Shown: one piece after another, positions 1-9,537 of the stretch
How positions within the stretch are numbered: position 1 is the first letter of the stretch
Layout of the letters: each line of letters begins with the position of its first letter
Source: Terrilactibacillus sp. S3-3
Lineage (GTDB): Bacteria > Bacillota > Bacilli > Bacillales > Sporolactobacillaceae
DNA length: 64,000 nt
Direction of reading: 5' to 3'
Assembly: GCA_030437565.1 (NCBI GenBank)
Contig: CP129291.1
Span: forward strand, 372,001-436,000
Program-made: the position numbers and the translations under genes
Notes under the pieces: model-generated
What the model saw: the letters and a program-made list of their open reading frames with translations, nothing else
The model's database searches: none
Told to the model about the DNA's origin: nothing

Positions 1-723
1 CAATCATTAAAGAAATAATTTTTTTCATCTAAATTCCCCCTTTTTTCTTAATAACCAACATTATAGTCTAAATATTGAGAAAAAATATGTCTGATTTAGT
101 CTAAAGGAAATTTTTTTTTTTGTATTATAACTCAACTTTTGCTATATTAACGAATACTCAGAATTGTATCCAAGGGAATAATGATGATCTAAACGATGAC
201 TCTATCTATTTTGCAGATTTTATCCAGTTCATCCGAGGCTTTCAGCATCGATAGGTTTTTAGGTTTTATCTTAGTTTACTTGTTTTTTTACTCTCCATAA
301 GAAACCGAATGCAATGAAACCATTTTTTAGGAGGCCCTAAGTATTGCTTTTGAATCAAAGGGTAAGTTGAATCGTTGAACAGTCGTTTCGAGCTTCTGCT
401 AAATAAAAACAAACAAAACAGTTTGAATTAGGGACAAGAATTTGATTTTTAATAGCTCTTTCGCTCTGACCATGATTTCCGTCGCTGATAAACCAAAGTG
501 GTTGGTAATAATTTGGATCATTATCCCTAGATCATTCTTGGTAACAATCTATCGAAAAGCATTGTCCCAATGTTGTTGGATGTCATCCAGTCAGAATCAC
601 TTGTTCGGATACTGGGACTGTTCTCTTTAGTGATACTAATAGTGGAAAATGAATTAAAAAATCAGATAATTGATAATCTGATGGGCGGCCTGCTGCAACC
701 TCAATAAAGGAGTACAAGAAACC
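1..723. other. AT-rich intergenic region, no gene recognised
   Basis: I see no convincing gene here. The DNA is AT-rich with long T runs. One open stretch at 442-630 could encode 62 residues, but it has no ribosome binding site and no family resemblance I recognise. The last bases hold the ribosome binding site of the next small gene. Confidence 0.5.
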
Positions 724-914
724 ATGTCAAAATTATTTTGCTATTAGTAGTTGCTTTTTTGTTTGACACGGCTATCATGGGCGGGTTTGGTACTTACAAA
801 CTGATGGGACGAGATGCGGATCAAGCGGCAGAAACAACTCAGGCCCAACCGGTTTGGAAAAAATCGGAGGAAGCAACGCATCCGTTTGAAGTGGATGTTA
901 AAACGGATAAATAG
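724..914 (+). CDS. Small membrane-anchored or exported protein, frameshifted at the start
   Basis: An AAAGGAG ribosome binding site at 706-712 precedes ATG at 724. As written, the ATG frame stops after seven codons. Adding one A to the run at 728-732 joins it to a 62-codon frame that begins with a hydrophobic stretch (IILLLVVAFLF), then GGFGTYKLMGRDAD, and ends in a polar tail. This fits a one-helix membrane protein or a secreted peptide. I do not recognise the family. The frameshift is probably a homopolymer error, but a truly dead gene cannot be excluded. Confidence 0.45.
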
Positions 915-1044
915 TAGAAATAAGCATTGAAGAGTTGATTCAGAAACTAAAAAAAGCCGGACGTATGCCCAACAAACAAAAAAAATCCAAGAAGCGGTAT
1001 CTCCTTGATTTTTTTTTTTTTTTGTTTTTACAAGTCTCTAAAAT

Positions 1045-1683
1045 TTATTTGGAAATTGCTTGACGATGCCATGTCAGCGTGTCGGCTAATTTTATGACAT
1101 GATCTTCACCTTGATCGAAAGCCCGAATGTCCGCGTCCCAGTCTTTTTTAATTCTGGCCACAACTTGAGCGGCAGCAAAATCCAAATGCATGTATAACAG
1201 GTTCTTTAAATCGTTTTTAGACCAATTTGGATTGGCACTGCTGAGAAACTGGGCGATGTCATCGGCGTTTTTGTGCCATTCTGTATTGTATTTTTTTTAT
1301 ATTGGCCTGATCGCCTTTTTTGGCCGCATCCACCAGTTTTCCGGCAATCAGAATATGCTCTCTTAGCAGTTTTCCCAGTTTATTGCCTGCGGCTTCTCCG
1401 TAGTAAGGTTTGATGGCATTGCCGATATCGTCCTGGTTCTTCAACAGTCTTGTCAGCACTTTGTTTTGATCCTCAAGTTCGGCAATGGCGCTGACAAAAT
1501 AACTTCTTTCCCAAATGGTGTGTTCAATCCACAGTTTTCTTAAATCACTCTTAAGTTGAAAGGCCGATGGACCGAAAAATGATCTGGTGCCTGCGAGCCC
1601 TCTTGTGCTTCTGTTTTGATTGGCGAAAAGATTAGAGCAGCCAACATGAATAAAACCGTTAATTTTCCTAAAGCTTTTTTCAT
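1045..1683 (-). CDS. Exported helical protein of about 210 residues
   Basis: The start ATG at 1683 lies nine bases after AGAAGGAG and opens a classic signal peptide: MKKA, then a hydrophobic core, then a TEA-type cleavage region. The mature part is almost wholly helical. Its segments LRKLWIEHTIWERSYF, NQDDIGNAIKPYYGEAAG and HILIAGKLVDAAKKGD match a Bacillus family of small exported proteins that databases often label, without proof, as acetylglutamate kinase or glycosyltransferase. The C-terminus reads DTLTWHRQAISK before TAA at 1045-1047. Two frame changes, near 1550 and in the poly-T near 1290, split the reading frame. Function is unknown. Confidence 0.6.
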
Positions 1684-1687
1684 CCAC

Positions 1688-2081
1688 TTTTTCTCCTTCT
1701 AAAGTTATAAACGCTTCGTCATTATTGTGGATGTTTTCAGTTATTTCATTCTTGTTAGTACAAATTACTTAAGATGTTCTGCTGCAATCACGAGGATAGG
1801 AAATATTTGGAAATATAATAAGATTTAGGGATGGTATTGGAAACTTGGTTTGAAGCTGGCGGCGGGTAAAATCAAGAAACGTGCGGGCCGAAGTTATCAG
1901 CTTGTCCAAACCACTGTTCCGACTATCGCGGTTTTTTCGGCGATACGGCTGCGGCGATTAGAACAAAGAGCACGGGAGTGAAATCAAATCAGGAACTACT
2001 AAATTGACGTGAACGGGTTTGGACAGCGCAAAGGTAGAGCGCCTCAGCCTCAGCCACTCTATTTTTCCCCCCATTTCAATT
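1688..2081. other. Intergenic region without recognisable gene
   Basis: This stretch separates two minus-strand genes. I find no open frame with a ribosome binding site and no clear terminator. The GC-richer part around 1850-2040 could be a decayed gene, but I cannot assign it. Confidence 0.4.
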
Positions 2082-3050
2082 TCAAGGAATGATCACGATC
2101 CGTTTGCCCTGAAAATCCGCGCGTTTCCATACGTCTTCTATTTGACTTAGCGGAACTGTTTCAATCTCCACTTGGAGTTTCTTTTCCTTAATCCATTTCC
2201 ACACTTGATCGGTTCCGGCGGCGATCGCTTCAGGGGTTGCGCCTGCGCTGCCGCCGGCGATTTCAAGTCCGGACGTTCGCAGAGAATCGGCGGAAAGGGA
2301 GATAGCGGGTCCCGCTTTTTCTCCAATTTGAATGAGGCGGATGCGGCGTTTAGCAAAGCCGAGCTCATGCGGCACTAGCGCCTGAATCAGCAACTCGGTT
2401 GGGTGGTCCCAAAGAAAATCGAGAATCACGTCAATCCCTTTTTCCGCTTCATTCTTAAATGCTTCGACAAGCTGGTTATCCGGCAATTTGAGATCAATGA
2501 CGGCGTCCGCTCCAAGTGAGTTCACTTGCTGCAGGGAATTCGGATTACGCCCGGTGCCGATGACTCGGCCGGCTCCGAGAAGTTTCGCTATTTGGACGGC
2601 GAGCCTGCCGGAAACCCCTGTAGCTCCGTTTATCAGCACCGTCTCGCCTGCCTGCATTTTTGCTCCCCATTTTAGCGGGAAAAGGGCGGTTAAGGCCGAT
2701 GATGGAACAGCTGCGGCAACCACGGCATCCACGCCTTCAGGAACGGGAACAGTGAACGTTTTCTTGACGACCGCCTTTTCGGCCATTGCCCCGTATGGCG
2801 CTGTCATGCCGCTGAAACCGATTAACCCGCCGTCCGGCAACCGGCCGATCCCGTCAAAACCGACGATAGCTGGAAGCTGAGAAAAAAATTGCCCGCTGGC
2901 AAAATGTGAACCTGCTGCCATCATCTTGTCAACATTTTCAAGAGCAACCGCTTTAACATCAACGATAACTTCATCCTTGCCGGGAATTGGATCCGGGAAA
3001 TCTTCGTATAACGGCGTCTCTCCAAACTTGTGCAATACTGCCGCTTTCAT
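2082..3050 (-). CDS. Zinc-free medium-chain dehydrogenase, quinone oxidoreductase-like
   Basis: A complete 322-residue protein. The N-terminal GroES-like half starts MKAAVLHKFGETPLYEDFPD, followed by a Rossmann fold with the nucleotide-binding loop GATGVSGRLAVQIAKLLGA (about residues 142-160) and GTGRNP, where the Arg suggests NADPH preference. No zinc-ligand Cys cluster is visible, as in the quinone oxidoreductase branch. The expected reaction is NADPH-dependent reduction of a quinone or an activated alkene; the substrate is unknown. CCTCCTT at 3060-3066 (AAGGAGG on the coding strand) gives a strong ribosome binding site. Two palindromes lie just upstream, and a TetR gene lies divergently beyond a repeat array, so repression by that regulator with induction by an electrophile or drug is plausible. 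Confidence 0.85.
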   Translation of the reverse strand: MKAAVLHKFGETPLYEDFPDPIPGKDEVIVDVKAVALENVDKMMAAGSHFASGQFFSQLPAIVGFDGIGRLPDGGLIGFSGMTAPYGAMAEKAVVKKTFTVPVPEGVDAVVAAAVPSSALTALFPLKWGAKMQAGETVLINGATGVSGRLAVQIAKLLGAGRVIGTGRNPNSLQQVNSLGADAVIDLKLPDNQLVEAFKNEAEKGIDVILDFLWDHPTELLIQALVPHELGFAKRRIRLIQIGEKAGPAISLSADSLRTSGLEIAGGSAGATPEAIAAGTDQVWKWIKEKKLQVEIETVPLSQIEDVWKRADFQGKRIVIIP

Positions 3051-3079
3051 GACTGATAACCTCCTTAGAACAATAATTT

Positions 3080-3110
3080 AATTTAACATCGTTAAATTTA
3101 ACAATGTTAA
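3080..3110. promoter_or_regulatory. Paired palindromic operator, probably for a TetR-type repressor
   Basis: Two inverted repeats lie side by side in front of the oxidoreductase gene. The first, at 3080-3098, has arms AATTTAAC and GTTAAATT around ATC. The second, at 3098-3110, has arms TTAAC and GTTAA around AAT. Their centres are 15 bp apart. Both share the TTAACNNNGTTAA core, the size and symmetry expected of a TetR-family operator bound by two dimers. The assignment to the TetR at 4154 is inference from proximity. Confidence 0.6.
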
Positions 3111-3259
3111 TTTACCTCTTTTTTTCTTTGCTGTCAACCAGGGTTAAATGCTTTTTGGGTCAAGTCCATATTCATGCGTAAAAAGTTTGTTACAATGATT
3201 TTCACTTTTTTATGGGATGAGGCCGAACGAGCGCGGCCTCTAGGTTTCCGCCATTCGAA

Positions 3260-4026
3260 TCCGGCAGGCTAGGCCCAAGGTCCGGCAGGTTAGGCCCAAG
3301 GTCCGGCAGGCTAGGCCCAAGGTCCGGCAGGTTAGGCCTGAGGTTCGGCAGTTTAGGCCCGATGTTCAACAGTTTAGGCCTGATGTTCAACAGTTTCGGC
3401 CCGAGGTCCGGCAGGCTAGGCCCGAGGTCCGGCAGGCTAGGCCCAAGGTCCGGCAGGTTAGGCCTGAGGTTCGGCAGTTTAGGCCCGATGTTCAACAGTT
3501 TAGGCCTGATGTTCAACAGTTTCGGCCCGAGGTCCGGCAGGCTAGGCCCAAGGTCCGGCAGGTTAGGCCTGAGGTTCGGCAGTTTAGGCCCGATGTTCAA
3601 GTTTAGGCCTGATGTTCAACAGTTTAGGCCTGATGTTCAACAGTTTAGGCTCGATGTTCAACAGTTTAGGCTCGATGTTCAACAGTTTAGGCCCGATGTT
3701 CAACAGTTTAGGCTCGATGTTCAACAGTTTAGGCCCGATGTTCAACAGTTTAGGCTCGATGTTCAACAGTTTAGGCTCGATGTTCAACAGTTTAGGCCCA
3801 ACGTTCAACAGTTTAGGCCCAACGTTCAACAGTTTAAGCTCGATGTTCAACAGTTTAGGCTCGATGTTCAACAGTTTAGGCCCGATGTTCAACAGTTTAG
3901 GCCCGATGTTCAACAGTTTAGGCCTGATGTTCAACAGTTTAGGCCTGATGTTCAACAGTTTAGGCCCGATGTTCAACAGTTTAAGCTCGATGTTCAACAG
4001 TTTGGGCCCGAGTTTTAACAGTTTAG
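3260..4026. repeat. Array of about 36 copies of a 21-bp tandem repeat
   Basis: The unit is GGCCYGAKGTYCRRCAGKYTA, with two main versions: a GC-rich one (GGTCCGGCAGG core) and an AT-richer one (GTTCAACAG core). The first 340 bp mix both versions in a higher-order block of five or six units. From about 3600 on, only the GTTCAACAG version is present. A 2-bp loss at about 3598 breaks the phase once. Because 21 is a multiple of three and the unit has no stop in several frames, long open frames appear on both strands; I regard them as by-products. No ribosome binding site leads any of them. Confidence 0.9.
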
Positions 4027-4153
4027 GGAGAACGTATCTTGTTTTGTGTAAATGGCAAATTGACCGAATTTTCATCAGCTCTCGCGGTGAGGAAGACTTT
4101 GTTAGCGAAAAAGGATAAGATGATAGAAGAAATATTTTTAGGGGAGAATCACG

Positions 4154-4759
4154 ATGGCGTTAAAAAAAGATGACATCATTCAAGAAGCATTGACGCTGCT
4201 TGATGAGAACGGTCTGGAAGGCGTGACGCTGCGAAAGCTGGCTAGTCGCCTGAATGTTCAGGCACCGGCACTGTACTGGCATTTTAAAAACAAGGCCGCT
4301 TTAATCAATGATATGGCTGAGGCGATCCTGCAGGAAGAGTTTGCTGAATTGCCGCCGCGAAGCGATTACGAACCGTGGCAGGAGTGGCTGAAAGAAGTGT
4401 TGAACCGGCTGCGCAAGGCGATGCTTGCACGCCGTGATGGCGGGCGAATTGTCGCGGGAGCACATTTATCCTTAGTAATGGCGAAAATAAACGAGGCGGC
4501 CATTGATACACTTTTTCGTTCGGGGATCAGCCTGCGAAAATCCCGTCTGATTGTTCTGACCGCTGCCCACTACACATTTGGATTTGTGATTGAAGAACAA
4601 ACGGCTCCACCTTCTGAAGGAGTGGAAGCATTCGATCTTGAACATTTTAAAAAGGATCATCCGACGATGATAGCTGCCATCACCGAGTATTTCGAATCTG
4701 GGCGTACAGCTGATGATTTATTTAATGATGGTCTACAACTGATTATTAAAGGCAAATGA
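4154..4759 (+). CDS. TetR family transcriptional regulator
   Basis: A 201-residue protein that is complete. Residues about 5-50 form the TetR helix-turn-helix: IIQEALTLLDENGLEGVTLR, then ASRLNVQAPALYWHFKNKAAL. The C-terminal domain resembles that of tetracycline repressor-type regulators, including the AHYTFGFVIEEQ segment and the DLEHFKKDHPTM region near the ligand pocket. GGGGAG at 4141-4146 is the ribosome binding site. It is divergent from the oxidoreductase at 2082-3050. The repeat array and the operator-like palindromes lie between them, so it probably represses that enzyme and responds to a small hydrophobic ligand. Confidence 0.85.
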   Translation: MALKKDDIIQEALTLLDENGLEGVTLRKLASRLNVQAPALYWHFKNKAALINDMAEAILQEEFAELPPRSDYEPWQEWLKEVLNRLRKAMLARRDGGRIVAGAHLSLVMAKINEAAIDTLFRSGISLRKSRLIVLTAAHYTFGFVIEEQTAPPSEGVEAFDLEHFKKDHPTMIAAITEYFESGRTADDLFNDGLQLIIKGK

Positions 4760-5036
4760 TTTCTTAATAATACCATTTAATGGGAAAATACAGCAGAAAA
4801 AAACAAGGATCAATCTGTATGACTCATTTTAGCGAGGCGCAGCACCATTCCATAACCGAACCGGGCCGACGCATTTTTATTTTCAACAATGATTGCCAAT
4901 ACGATGTCCGGCGGCGCCGCTCGTAAATTTAGCGGTTATCGTGGTAAAATAAAAAGAGCAATAATCTGTTTGGAATAGACCGTGCGAATGAATTGCGTCA
5001 TGCTTATTATTTTTTGCTTAGTCAGGGGGTTGAACG

Positions 5037-5462
5037 ATGAAAACCAATCGCATTGATCAAATTGGACAGCCGCGATTTCGCATCGCTGTTCACGCGCTTG
5101 TGGGACTGTCAAAAAGCGGCGGCTGTCTGTCAAGCGCAATCATCGCTTCTCAAGTCAATTCTCATGCCACTTTTCTTCGCCGTGTTTTGTCTGTTTTAAA
5201 TGGTGCAGGTATTGTCGACGCCAAGGAAGGAAGAGACGGCGGTTACTCTTTGAAAGTCCCTGAGGATAAACTGACATTAGCCGATATCTATACAGCGATA
5301 AAATGTGACGAACGGGATCCTGAACCCGAGGATTTAGATTGCGGTGAGGCTGGAAGACAATTGGATGTTAATCTGGAACGCATCATGAACAGAGCGGAAG
5401 AACAAATGGTTGAATTTCTGAGACAGTTTACGCTTGCAGATGTGATGGCCAATCTTGATTAA
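5037..5462 (+). CDS. Rrf2 family transcriptional regulator
   Basis: A 141-residue Rrf2-type winged helix protein. The N-terminal part reads RFRIAVHALVGLSKSGG, followed by the recognition region NSHATFLRRVLSVLNGAGIV and the wing DAKEGRDGGYSLKVPEDKLT, all typical of the family. Only one Cys is present in the region that carries three Cys in iron-sulfur Rrf2 proteins such as IscR or NsrR, so cluster binding is unlikely; a thiol switch is possible. The gene sits 138 bp upstream of a flavin azoreductase that has its own consensus promoter, suggesting it senses electrophiles or redox stress and controls that enzyme. Confidence 0.85.
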   Translation: MKTNRIDQIGQPRFRIAVHALVGLSKSGGCLSSAIIASQVNSHATFLRRVLSVLNGAGIVDAKEGRDGGYSLKVPEDKLTLADIYTAIKCDERDPEPEDLDCGEAGRQLDVNLERIMNRAEEQMVEFLRQFTLADVMANLD

Positions 5463-5478
5463 CGGTATGATCATTTGG

Positions 5479-5507
5479 TTGACAAAAATATTTTTCACCT
5501 TTATAAT
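5479..5507 (+). promoter_or_regulatory. Consensus sigma-A promoter of the azoreductase gene
   Basis: TTGACA at 5479-5484, a 17-bp spacer, and TATAAT at 5502-5507 match the vegetative consensus perfectly. Such a strong promoter usually needs a repressor; the upstream Rrf2 protein is the obvious candidate. Confidence 0.8.
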
Positions 5508-5600
5508 GTGCTTTGTTGAGTTGCAGTTAATGACATAATGCACTTTTTAATTGATCTTTACTGTGCTTATGAAAGTTGCAAAAAATTGGGGGGAATAAAT

Positions 5601-6230
5601 GTGGCAAACGTATTATTTGTTAAGGCTAATGACCGACCTGCCGATCAATCTGTAAGTGTCAAAATGTACGATACTTTTTTAAAAAAAAATTATAAAGAAA
5701 GCCATAGCGGCGACGTGATGACTGAAATTGATCTTTTTAATGAAAATCTTCCTTATTACGGAAATACAGCAATCACCGGGCTTTTTAAAAAGAACAGCGG
5801 CGCCGCTTTAACAGCGGAAGAAGAAAAAATAACGGGAATCATTGACGGCTATTTGAACCAGTTTTTACAAGCCGATAAGGTGGTTTTTGCTTTTCCTTTG
5901 TGGAATTTCACCGTTCCTGCACCGCTGATTACGTATATTTCTTACTTAGCTCAAGTCGGGAAAACTTTTAAATATACAGCGGAGGGTCCTGTGGGACTTG
6001 CCGGCGGCAAAAAAGTGGCTCTGCTGAGTGCCCGGGGCGGCATTTATTCCAATCCGGATATGCAGCCGCTGGAAATGGCCGTTAACTATGTCAAATCGAT
6101 CACTGGGTTCTGGGGAATAAATAATCCTGAAATCGTGATCATTGAAGGGCACAACCAGTTCCCTGATCAGGCTGAAAAAATTGTTGCAGAAGGTTTGGCG
6201 AAGACGGCAGAAGTTGCCTCTCGCTTTTAA
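5601..6230 (+). CDS. azoR: FMN-dependent NADH azoreductase
   Basis: A flavodoxin-like fold protein of 209 residues starting at GTG 5601, which follows a GGGGGG ribosome binding site; this matches the usual AzoR length of about 208-211 residues. Diagnostic segments are ANVLFVKANDRPADQSVS at the N-terminus, the flavin-binding FAFPLWNFTVPAPLITYISY, and LLSARGGIYSN. It is expected to reduce quinones, azo dyes and other electrophiles with NADH through FMN. A longer in-frame start at 5538 lacks a ribosome binding site. It follows an Rrf2 regulator and is followed by a hairpin. Confidence 0.9.
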   Translation: MANVLFVKANDRPADQSVSVKMYDTFLKKNYKESHSGDVMTEIDLFNENLPYYGNTAITGLFKKNSGAALTAEEEKITGIIDGYLNQFLQADKVVFAFPLWNFTVPAPLITYISYLAQVGKTFKYTAEGPVGLAGGKKVALLSARGGIYSNPDMQPLEMAVNYVKSITGFWGINNPEIVIIEGHNQFPDQAEKIVAEGLAKTAEVASRF

Positions 6231-6325
6231 GGCGCGGCGGCAGCGTTTTGCGCAGCTGACGAGTGCAATAATTAAGATACAGAAAAAAGCCTGAATTTAA
6301 ATCGCTATTAAATTTTTAACTTGTG

Positions 6326-6349
6326 AAGTGCCGCACACGTGCGGCACTT
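6326..6349 (+). terminator. Hairpin terminator after azoR
   Basis: A ten-base perfect stem (AAGTGCCGCA / TGCGGCACTT) around a four-base loop, followed by a U-rich stretch. It lies about 95 bp after the azoreductase stop. The remaining bases up to 6624 hold no gene that I can recognise. Confidence 0.75.
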
Positions 6350-6624
6350 TCTATATCTTTCGGACATCGGTTAGGACCGTTTTGGGGGGGTGACGCATCT
6401 TCGCTTTTTTTTTTTGTTCCCTGCCGTCCTGGAACATTTGAGTTAAGTCTGAAGCCGTATATAAACATATGACCGGGGAGGGTTTATTCGTAGGAGCCTA
6501 ATTTTCTATAATAATAATATACCTAAAAAGGTGGACTCGTGTTTTTTTGAAAGCCGGAACGGAGCCTCATTTTTCTTTTAGGCTGGTTATTTTAGCTGGA
6601 AACTATAGGAAAGCGGGTTTGACA

Positions 6625-7476
6625 GTGAAACAATTTTTAGCCATTTTATTAATTGTTATCGGACTGTATGTCGTTTTTTTCAATCCATATAATCTCCCTT
6701 GGCTGCCTTTTGGAAATCAGAGAACGAGTGCAAAAGTGACCGGCAGTTCGAATAGAATTCAGGTGGATGTTGCCGGGATCAATACGGCCATTGTTCCGAC
6801 GAGCGGCAATACTGTTAAAGCGAAACTGAAAGGCAGGGGCAGAGTGTCTGTAAAAAAAGCCGGGGATACAATAAGAATCAATGTGAAAAGAAAATGGGTT
6901 CCCGGGTTCTTATTTAATCGGACAAAGCTGACTGTCTATCTTCCCAAGGATTATAACCGTCAATTGAAACTGGATATGGCATCGGGAAATTTAAATTTGA
7001 CCGGTGTATCTCCCAATCGCCCGATTAAGCTCGACTCGCTTGATTTGGATATGGCGTCAGGCAATGCCCAACTGAAAAATTTAGCAGTGAAGTATTTCAC
7101 TTAATGGATTGTCCGGCAATCTTGATATTGAGTCGCTGTCTGCGGCATCCGGTTCAATTGCTATTCGTTCCGGCAATGTCCGGCTGCGCTACTACACGGG
7201 TTCAGTGAAGGCAGAATTATTATCGGGAAATATGAACCTGCAAATGGATGAATTAAAAGGGCCGATTAATACGGAAGTGCGGTCGGGTCATTTAAATATC
7301 GATCTTCCTTCCAGGTCGAGTTTTAAGCTGAACGGAAAAGTTAGAAGCGGGACGATTACCTGCGACTTCCCGCTTAAAAGCAAAATGGTAAGCACACAGA
7401 AGGTGGAAGGAACATACGGATCCGGAAAAAAAAAATCAATCTAAATGTATTAAGCGGAGCCGTTAAAATTCATTGA
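6625..7476 (+). CDS. DUF4097 (YvlB-like) membrane-anchored beta-helix protein
   Basis: One N-terminal membrane helix (FLAILLIVIGLYVVFF) is followed by a repetitive beta-solenoid domain with the family hallmark motifs MASGNL, MASGNAQL, SGNLDIES, IRSGNVRL, LLSGNMNL and VRSGHLNI. B. subtilis relatives are linked to cell envelope stress, but the molecular role is unknown. GTG at 6625 is the likely start because it opens the membrane helix; an upstream TTG at 6547 is possible. Frame changes near 7100 and in the A-run near 7432 split it; the corrected C-terminus is INLNVLSGAVKIH, ending at 7476. Confidence 0.7.
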
Positions 7477-7539
7477 GAAAAGGCCGGATTTCAGGACAAT
7501 GCCCGTCCTGGAAATTACGGCCCGGAAGCCGCCCTGTTT

Positions 7540-7690
7540 GGTTTGAAAGTCGCACCATTTTAGGGTGGAGTCGCCTCATTCCGAGCGAAGTCGTATATAA
7601 AAGTCCCAAAGTTCTGGATAAACTAAGGAAAGTTGATCAGACAGCGGCGGTCAAACGGTCGCCAAAACAGTCGTAAAAAAGCGTTCATAA
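7540..7690. repeat. Degenerate relics of two intergenic repeat families
   Basis: The left half (about 7545-7590) is an inverted, decayed version of the AAATGGGGCGACTY repeat found at 36.99-37.54 kb. The right half (about 7595-7690) resembles the ATAAACTTTGGAAAGTTG repeat found at 35.34-35.76 kb, with words such as GATAAACTAAGGAAAGTTGA and TTCATAAACCTTGAAAATTG. No gene is visible in the 433-bp gap between 7476 and 7910. Confidence 0.5.
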
Positions 7691-7909
7691 ACCTTGAAAA
7701 TTGATCATTTGAGGTGCAGATGGACATCATCAGCTGCCACGCTTTCATTCCAGGGCAGCCGAATGGGGCTAACCGTTTTAAATGTCCATTTTTTTTAAGC
7801 TAAAGCACAGGGCGCTGCAAGCATTTTTCTTTCGCTCTGAAATTGATCGTGCTAAATTAATAGTTATGCACAGGCGGACTATGAATAACAGAACTAAGGA
7901 GCTGATGCT

Positions 7910-9320
7910 ATGGAAAATATAAAATCCCAGCCGCTAGAGCTGCAGAGAATAAAAATAATTCCGATTGTGATGGTGCTGCTTTCGGGAGCGTTTATTGCTA
8001 TTTTGAATCAGACGCTGCTGGCGACGGCGCTTCCGAGTATTATGAAGGAATTGCAGTTGACTTCAAATACTGTTCAATGGCTGCAAACGGTTTTTTTTTT
8101 TGCTTGTGAACGGGATTATGATTCCGATCACGGCTTTTTTAATCGGCCGTTTTACAACAAGGGCGCTGTTTCTTGCGGCGGTTGGTCTTTTTGCTGTCGG
8201 AACGCTGATTTGTGCGATCGCACCTGATTTTTTACTGCTGATTATCGGAAGGATCATTCAAGCCGCCGGTGCCGGGATTATCATGCCTTTAATGCAAACC
8301 GTGCTGTTTATCATTTTTCCGATTGAAAAGCGCGGATCGGCAATGGGCCTTTTTGGTTTGGTGATCGCCTTTGCTCCGGCTATCGGCCCAACACTGTCAG
8401 GGTGGCTGGTTAATCAATACCCTTGGCGTGTCCTGTTCTACATTGTGCTGCCGGTTGCGATCATTGATTTTATTTTTGCTTATTTCTTCTTAAAAAATGT
8501 CACCCAGCTCACGTATCCAAAACTGGATATTCTGTCGATTATTTTGTCGACATTTGGCTTTGGCGGCCTGCTGTATGGTTTCAGCATACAGGAACAAGCG
8601 GCTGGGGGAATCCTGAAGTGATCGTTTCGCTTATTGTCGGCGCGGTGACTTTGAGCGCTTTTATTACCCGGCAGTTTCGATTGAAGCAGCCGATCCTGGA
8701 ATTCAGCGTCTTTAAATATCCTGTTTTTACGCTGACGACGGTGATAGGAATGATTGTCTTTGCCGTGATGATTTCAGGAGCGACGATACTGCCGATCTAT
8801 ATGCAAAATATGCTCGGCTTTTCGCCTGTAAAATCCGGTCTTTTACTCCTGCCGGGGGCGGCCGTGATGGGGATGATGTCGCCGATAGCGGGGCGGATTT
8901 TTGACAAAGTAGGCGCGAGGTGGCTGGCGCTTACCGGGCTTTTGCTGACGACTGTCACGACTTTTATGATGGCCCATTTATCGGTTTCGACCACGTTCTT
9001 TTATCTGTCCGTGCTGAATGCGGTTCGAATGTTCGGTGTTTCGATGGTGATGATGCCGGTGACGACAGCCGGATTGAACCAGCTGCAAGCATCTCATTCC
9101 CCATGGTACGGCAATGAACAATACCATGCGTCAGATTGCCGGCTCGATCGGTACGGCGATTCTATTCACAGTCATGGTCAGCACACAGCTGAATCCGGAT
9201 AAATATGGAATGAGCGGCGTCATCCATGGAGTGGTGGATGATGCATTTATGGTGACGGCGATCTTTTGTGTACTCGGACTTGTCTTAGCAATATTTATAC
9301 AAAGGCCTAAATTTGGCTGA
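7910..9320 (+). CDS. DHA2 family (14-TM type) drug:H+ antiporter
   Basis: A major facilitator of about 470 residues. ATG at 7910 follows TAAGGAG. Visible family segments are AILNQTLLATALPSIMKEL in helix 1, the antiporter motif region GRIIQAAGAGIIMPL, AFAPAIGPTLSGWLV (motif C) and LLLPGAAVMGMMSPIAGR in the second half, ending FIQRPKFG. Relatives (LmrB, EmrB, Mdr) export antibiotics and other toxic compounds. Frame changes occur in the T-run near 8095, the G-run near 8612 and near 9105. All pieces overlap in the correct order, so the gene is probably intact in life. Confidence 0.85.
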
Positions 9321-9330
9321 TTTGTGTCTA

Positions 9331-9370
9331 AAGGATGCAAAGGAGGACCCTCATCTCCCCTTGCATCCTT
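9331..9370. terminator. Stem-loop after the exporter gene
   Basis: AAGGATGCAA at 9331-9340 pairs with TTGCATCCTT at 9361-9370. No T-run follows on the plus strand (it is an A-run), so this may be a weak terminator or an mRNA-stabilising hairpin. Confidence 0.4.
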
Positions 9371-9476
9371 AAAAAATGGCGAGGGTTGTCGAAAAATATA
9401 GAGAAAAGTTTATTGTGCAAAACCTTGGACACGCCAGCTTCCACTGTGCTTAAATATAGGCCGTAAGCTGAAAACG

Positions 9477-9511
9477 TTGATTTTGACAACTGTATAAATT
9501 ATAATTACAGT
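9477..9511 (+). promoter_or_regulatory. Promoter with overlapping inverted repeat before an Rrf2 gene
   Basis: TTGATT at 9477-9482, a 17-bp spacer and TATAAT at 9500-9505 form a sigma-A promoter. An inverted repeat, ACTGTA at 9489-9494 and TACAGT at 9506-9511, brackets the -10 element. That position would let the Rrf2 protein encoded just downstream block its own promoter. Confidence 0.6.
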
Positions 9512-9537
9512 ATCCTTCTTTAGGAGGAAGTCATGTC

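Noticed and set aside
442-630. A 62-codon open frame near the left edge
   Set aside because: No ribosome binding site, atypical composition and no family resemblance. It is better regarded as chance.
3260-4026. A CRISPR array in the 21-bp repeat region
   Set aside because: The repeats are head to tail without unique spacers, the unit is too short, and no cas genes are present in the window.
3202-4118. Several open frames of 130-218 codons on both strands in the 21-bp repeat array
   Set aside because: They arise because the unit is a multiple of three and lacks stops. They have no ribosome binding sites, overlap each other on both strands, and encode only repeats.
7690-7800. A terminator between the DUF4097 gene and the exporter
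   Set aside because: ATGGACAT and ATGTCCAT could pair, and a T-run follows, but they are about 60 bases apart with no strong inner stem, so support is too weak.
8060-9320. Separate small membrane proteins in place of one exporter
   Set aside because: The pieces join in order into one DHA2 transporter across homopolymer indels; treating them as independent genes would be an artefact.
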